From an uncultured Clostridia bacterium (GTDB lineage Bacteria; Bacillota; Clostridia; Oscillospirales; Oscillospiraceae): 7,001 nt of DNA. The stretch is taken from positions 1 through 7,001 of the forward strand of contig CALLZZ010000339.1 in the NCBI GenBank assembly GCA_937858235.1, written 5' to 3'. Every line of letters begins with the position of its first letter. Position 1 is the first letter of the stretch. Shown in pieces: positions 6,642 through 7,001 of this stretch. Under the pieces are notes generated by a model. It was not told the origin of the DNA and ran no database searches. It worked only from the letters and a program-made list of their open reading frames with translations. The position numbers were made by a program, and so were the translations under genes.

Positions 6642-6842
6642 TTTAACCTGCACCACTTTCGACCCAACCGGAACGCCCTTATTCTGAGCATTTCGCCGCC
6701 TTATCAGGGGCTTCCTCACATTCTCTCCACACGGGCGCAACGTGGGCGGTATGCGGCTAATTGGTATCAGGATGCCACCATGCTTGCCAAAAGGCCACAC
6801 AGGGCAACACAGCCGCCCACACGCCCGGATAGCGTTGCCTGC

Positions 6843-7001
6843 CTACGCCATACTGTTTTCAGCGCTGCTTGCCGTAGCAGGGCGAACCGGTCTTTTGGGC
6901 TTGGATTTGGCGGCGGCCTCACGGGAGAGCTTATCGTCAATGTACTCACGGGTGGCCTGCGGAACGTGCTTTTCATAGAGCTTCTGGACGGTATCCTCCA
7001 G
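6843..7001 (-). CDS. C-terminal part of a small element protein, DUF6103-like
   Basis: An open frame enters from the window edge and ends at TAG (6845-6843), giving 52 residues. It contains LEDTVQKLYEKHVPQATREY, then IDDKLSREAAAKSKPKRP and a short Ala/Ser tail. The core, a helix with QKLYEKHVP followed by REYI and a Lys/Pro-rich end, matches my memory of the DUF6103 proteins common in Clostridia conjugative elements. In those proteins the missing N terminus is a short strand-helix region. The function of the family is unknown. Frame and composition support a real gene, though its start lies outside. Confidence 0.72.
   Translation of the reverse strand: MEDTVQKLYEKHVPQATREYIDDKLSREAAAKSKPKRPVRPATASSAENSMA

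Larger units (their letters stand above)
6447..6842. other. Non-coding repeat-rich region, candidate origin of transfer
   Basis: About 400 bases between the partial small protein and the RHH gene hold no convincing gene. They hold several inverted repeats: a perfect 13-bp pair at 6612-6641, an imperfect 9-bp pair at 6583-6603 and AAAGT/ACTTT at 6560-6575. GTGGGCGG (6742-6749) is inverted at 6812-6819. The position next to the RHH and relaxase genes, and this repeat density, are typical of oriT. A promoter for the RHH gene should also lie here, but I see no good -35/-10 pair. Confidence 0.55.

Noticed and set aside
6676..6684. GAATAAGGG on the minus strand, resembling part of the RP4 oriT
   Set aside because: Only nine bases match and the rest of the RP4 layout is absent, so this is likely chance.
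6564..6800. Minus-strand open frame of 78 residues across the palindromes
   Set aside because: It runs straight through the inverted repeats, has no ribosome binding site, and its composition looks like translated non-coding DNA. If related elements conserve it, that may only reflect a conserved oriT.

Overview
The window is part of the transfer module of an integrative and conjugative element from a Gram-positive bacterium, most likely a gut Clostridia-type Bacillota. This rests on the AGGAGG-type ribosome binding sites, the moderate GC content of the element genes, and the gene set: RHH protein, MobP3-type relaxase, DUF3991/TOPRIM protein and VirD4 coupling protein in this order. All genes lie on the minus strand, so transcription runs from high to low coordinates.

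Layout in the direction of transcription: (1) 7001-6843, the C-terminal end of a small element protein resembling DUF6103. (2) 6842-6447, about 400 bases with no convincing gene but rich in inverted repeats, including a perfect 13-bp one; this is the best candidate for the origin of transfer (oriT). (3) 6446-6033, a ribbon-helix-helix DNA-binding protein, probably the relaxosome accessory factor. (4) 5946-5659, a 95-residue protein of unknown function, followed by a terminator-like hairpin. (5) 5622-4963, an AT-rich insert carrying the lincosamide nucleotidyltransferase gene lnu(C) with its own extended -10 promoter, and no transposase. (6) 4962-4925, a strong terminator- or attenuator-like hairpin just before the relaxase. 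(7) 4896-2098, a 932-residue MobP3-type relaxase fused to about twelve Sel1 repeats. (8) 2083-680, a primase-like protein with a DUF3991 region and a TOPRIM domain. (9) 655-1, the N-terminal 218 residues of a VirD4/TraG coupling ATPase, cut by the window edge.

Inferred joint function: the RHH protein and relaxase bind and nick oriT, the TOPRIM protein may process or prime the transferred strand, and VirD4 delivers the relaxase-DNA complex to the mating channel. lnu(C) is cargo giving lincosamide resistance. It splits the transfer operon and may lend its promoter to the genes downstream. I saw no CRISPR array, tRNA, rRNA, integrase or attachment site.
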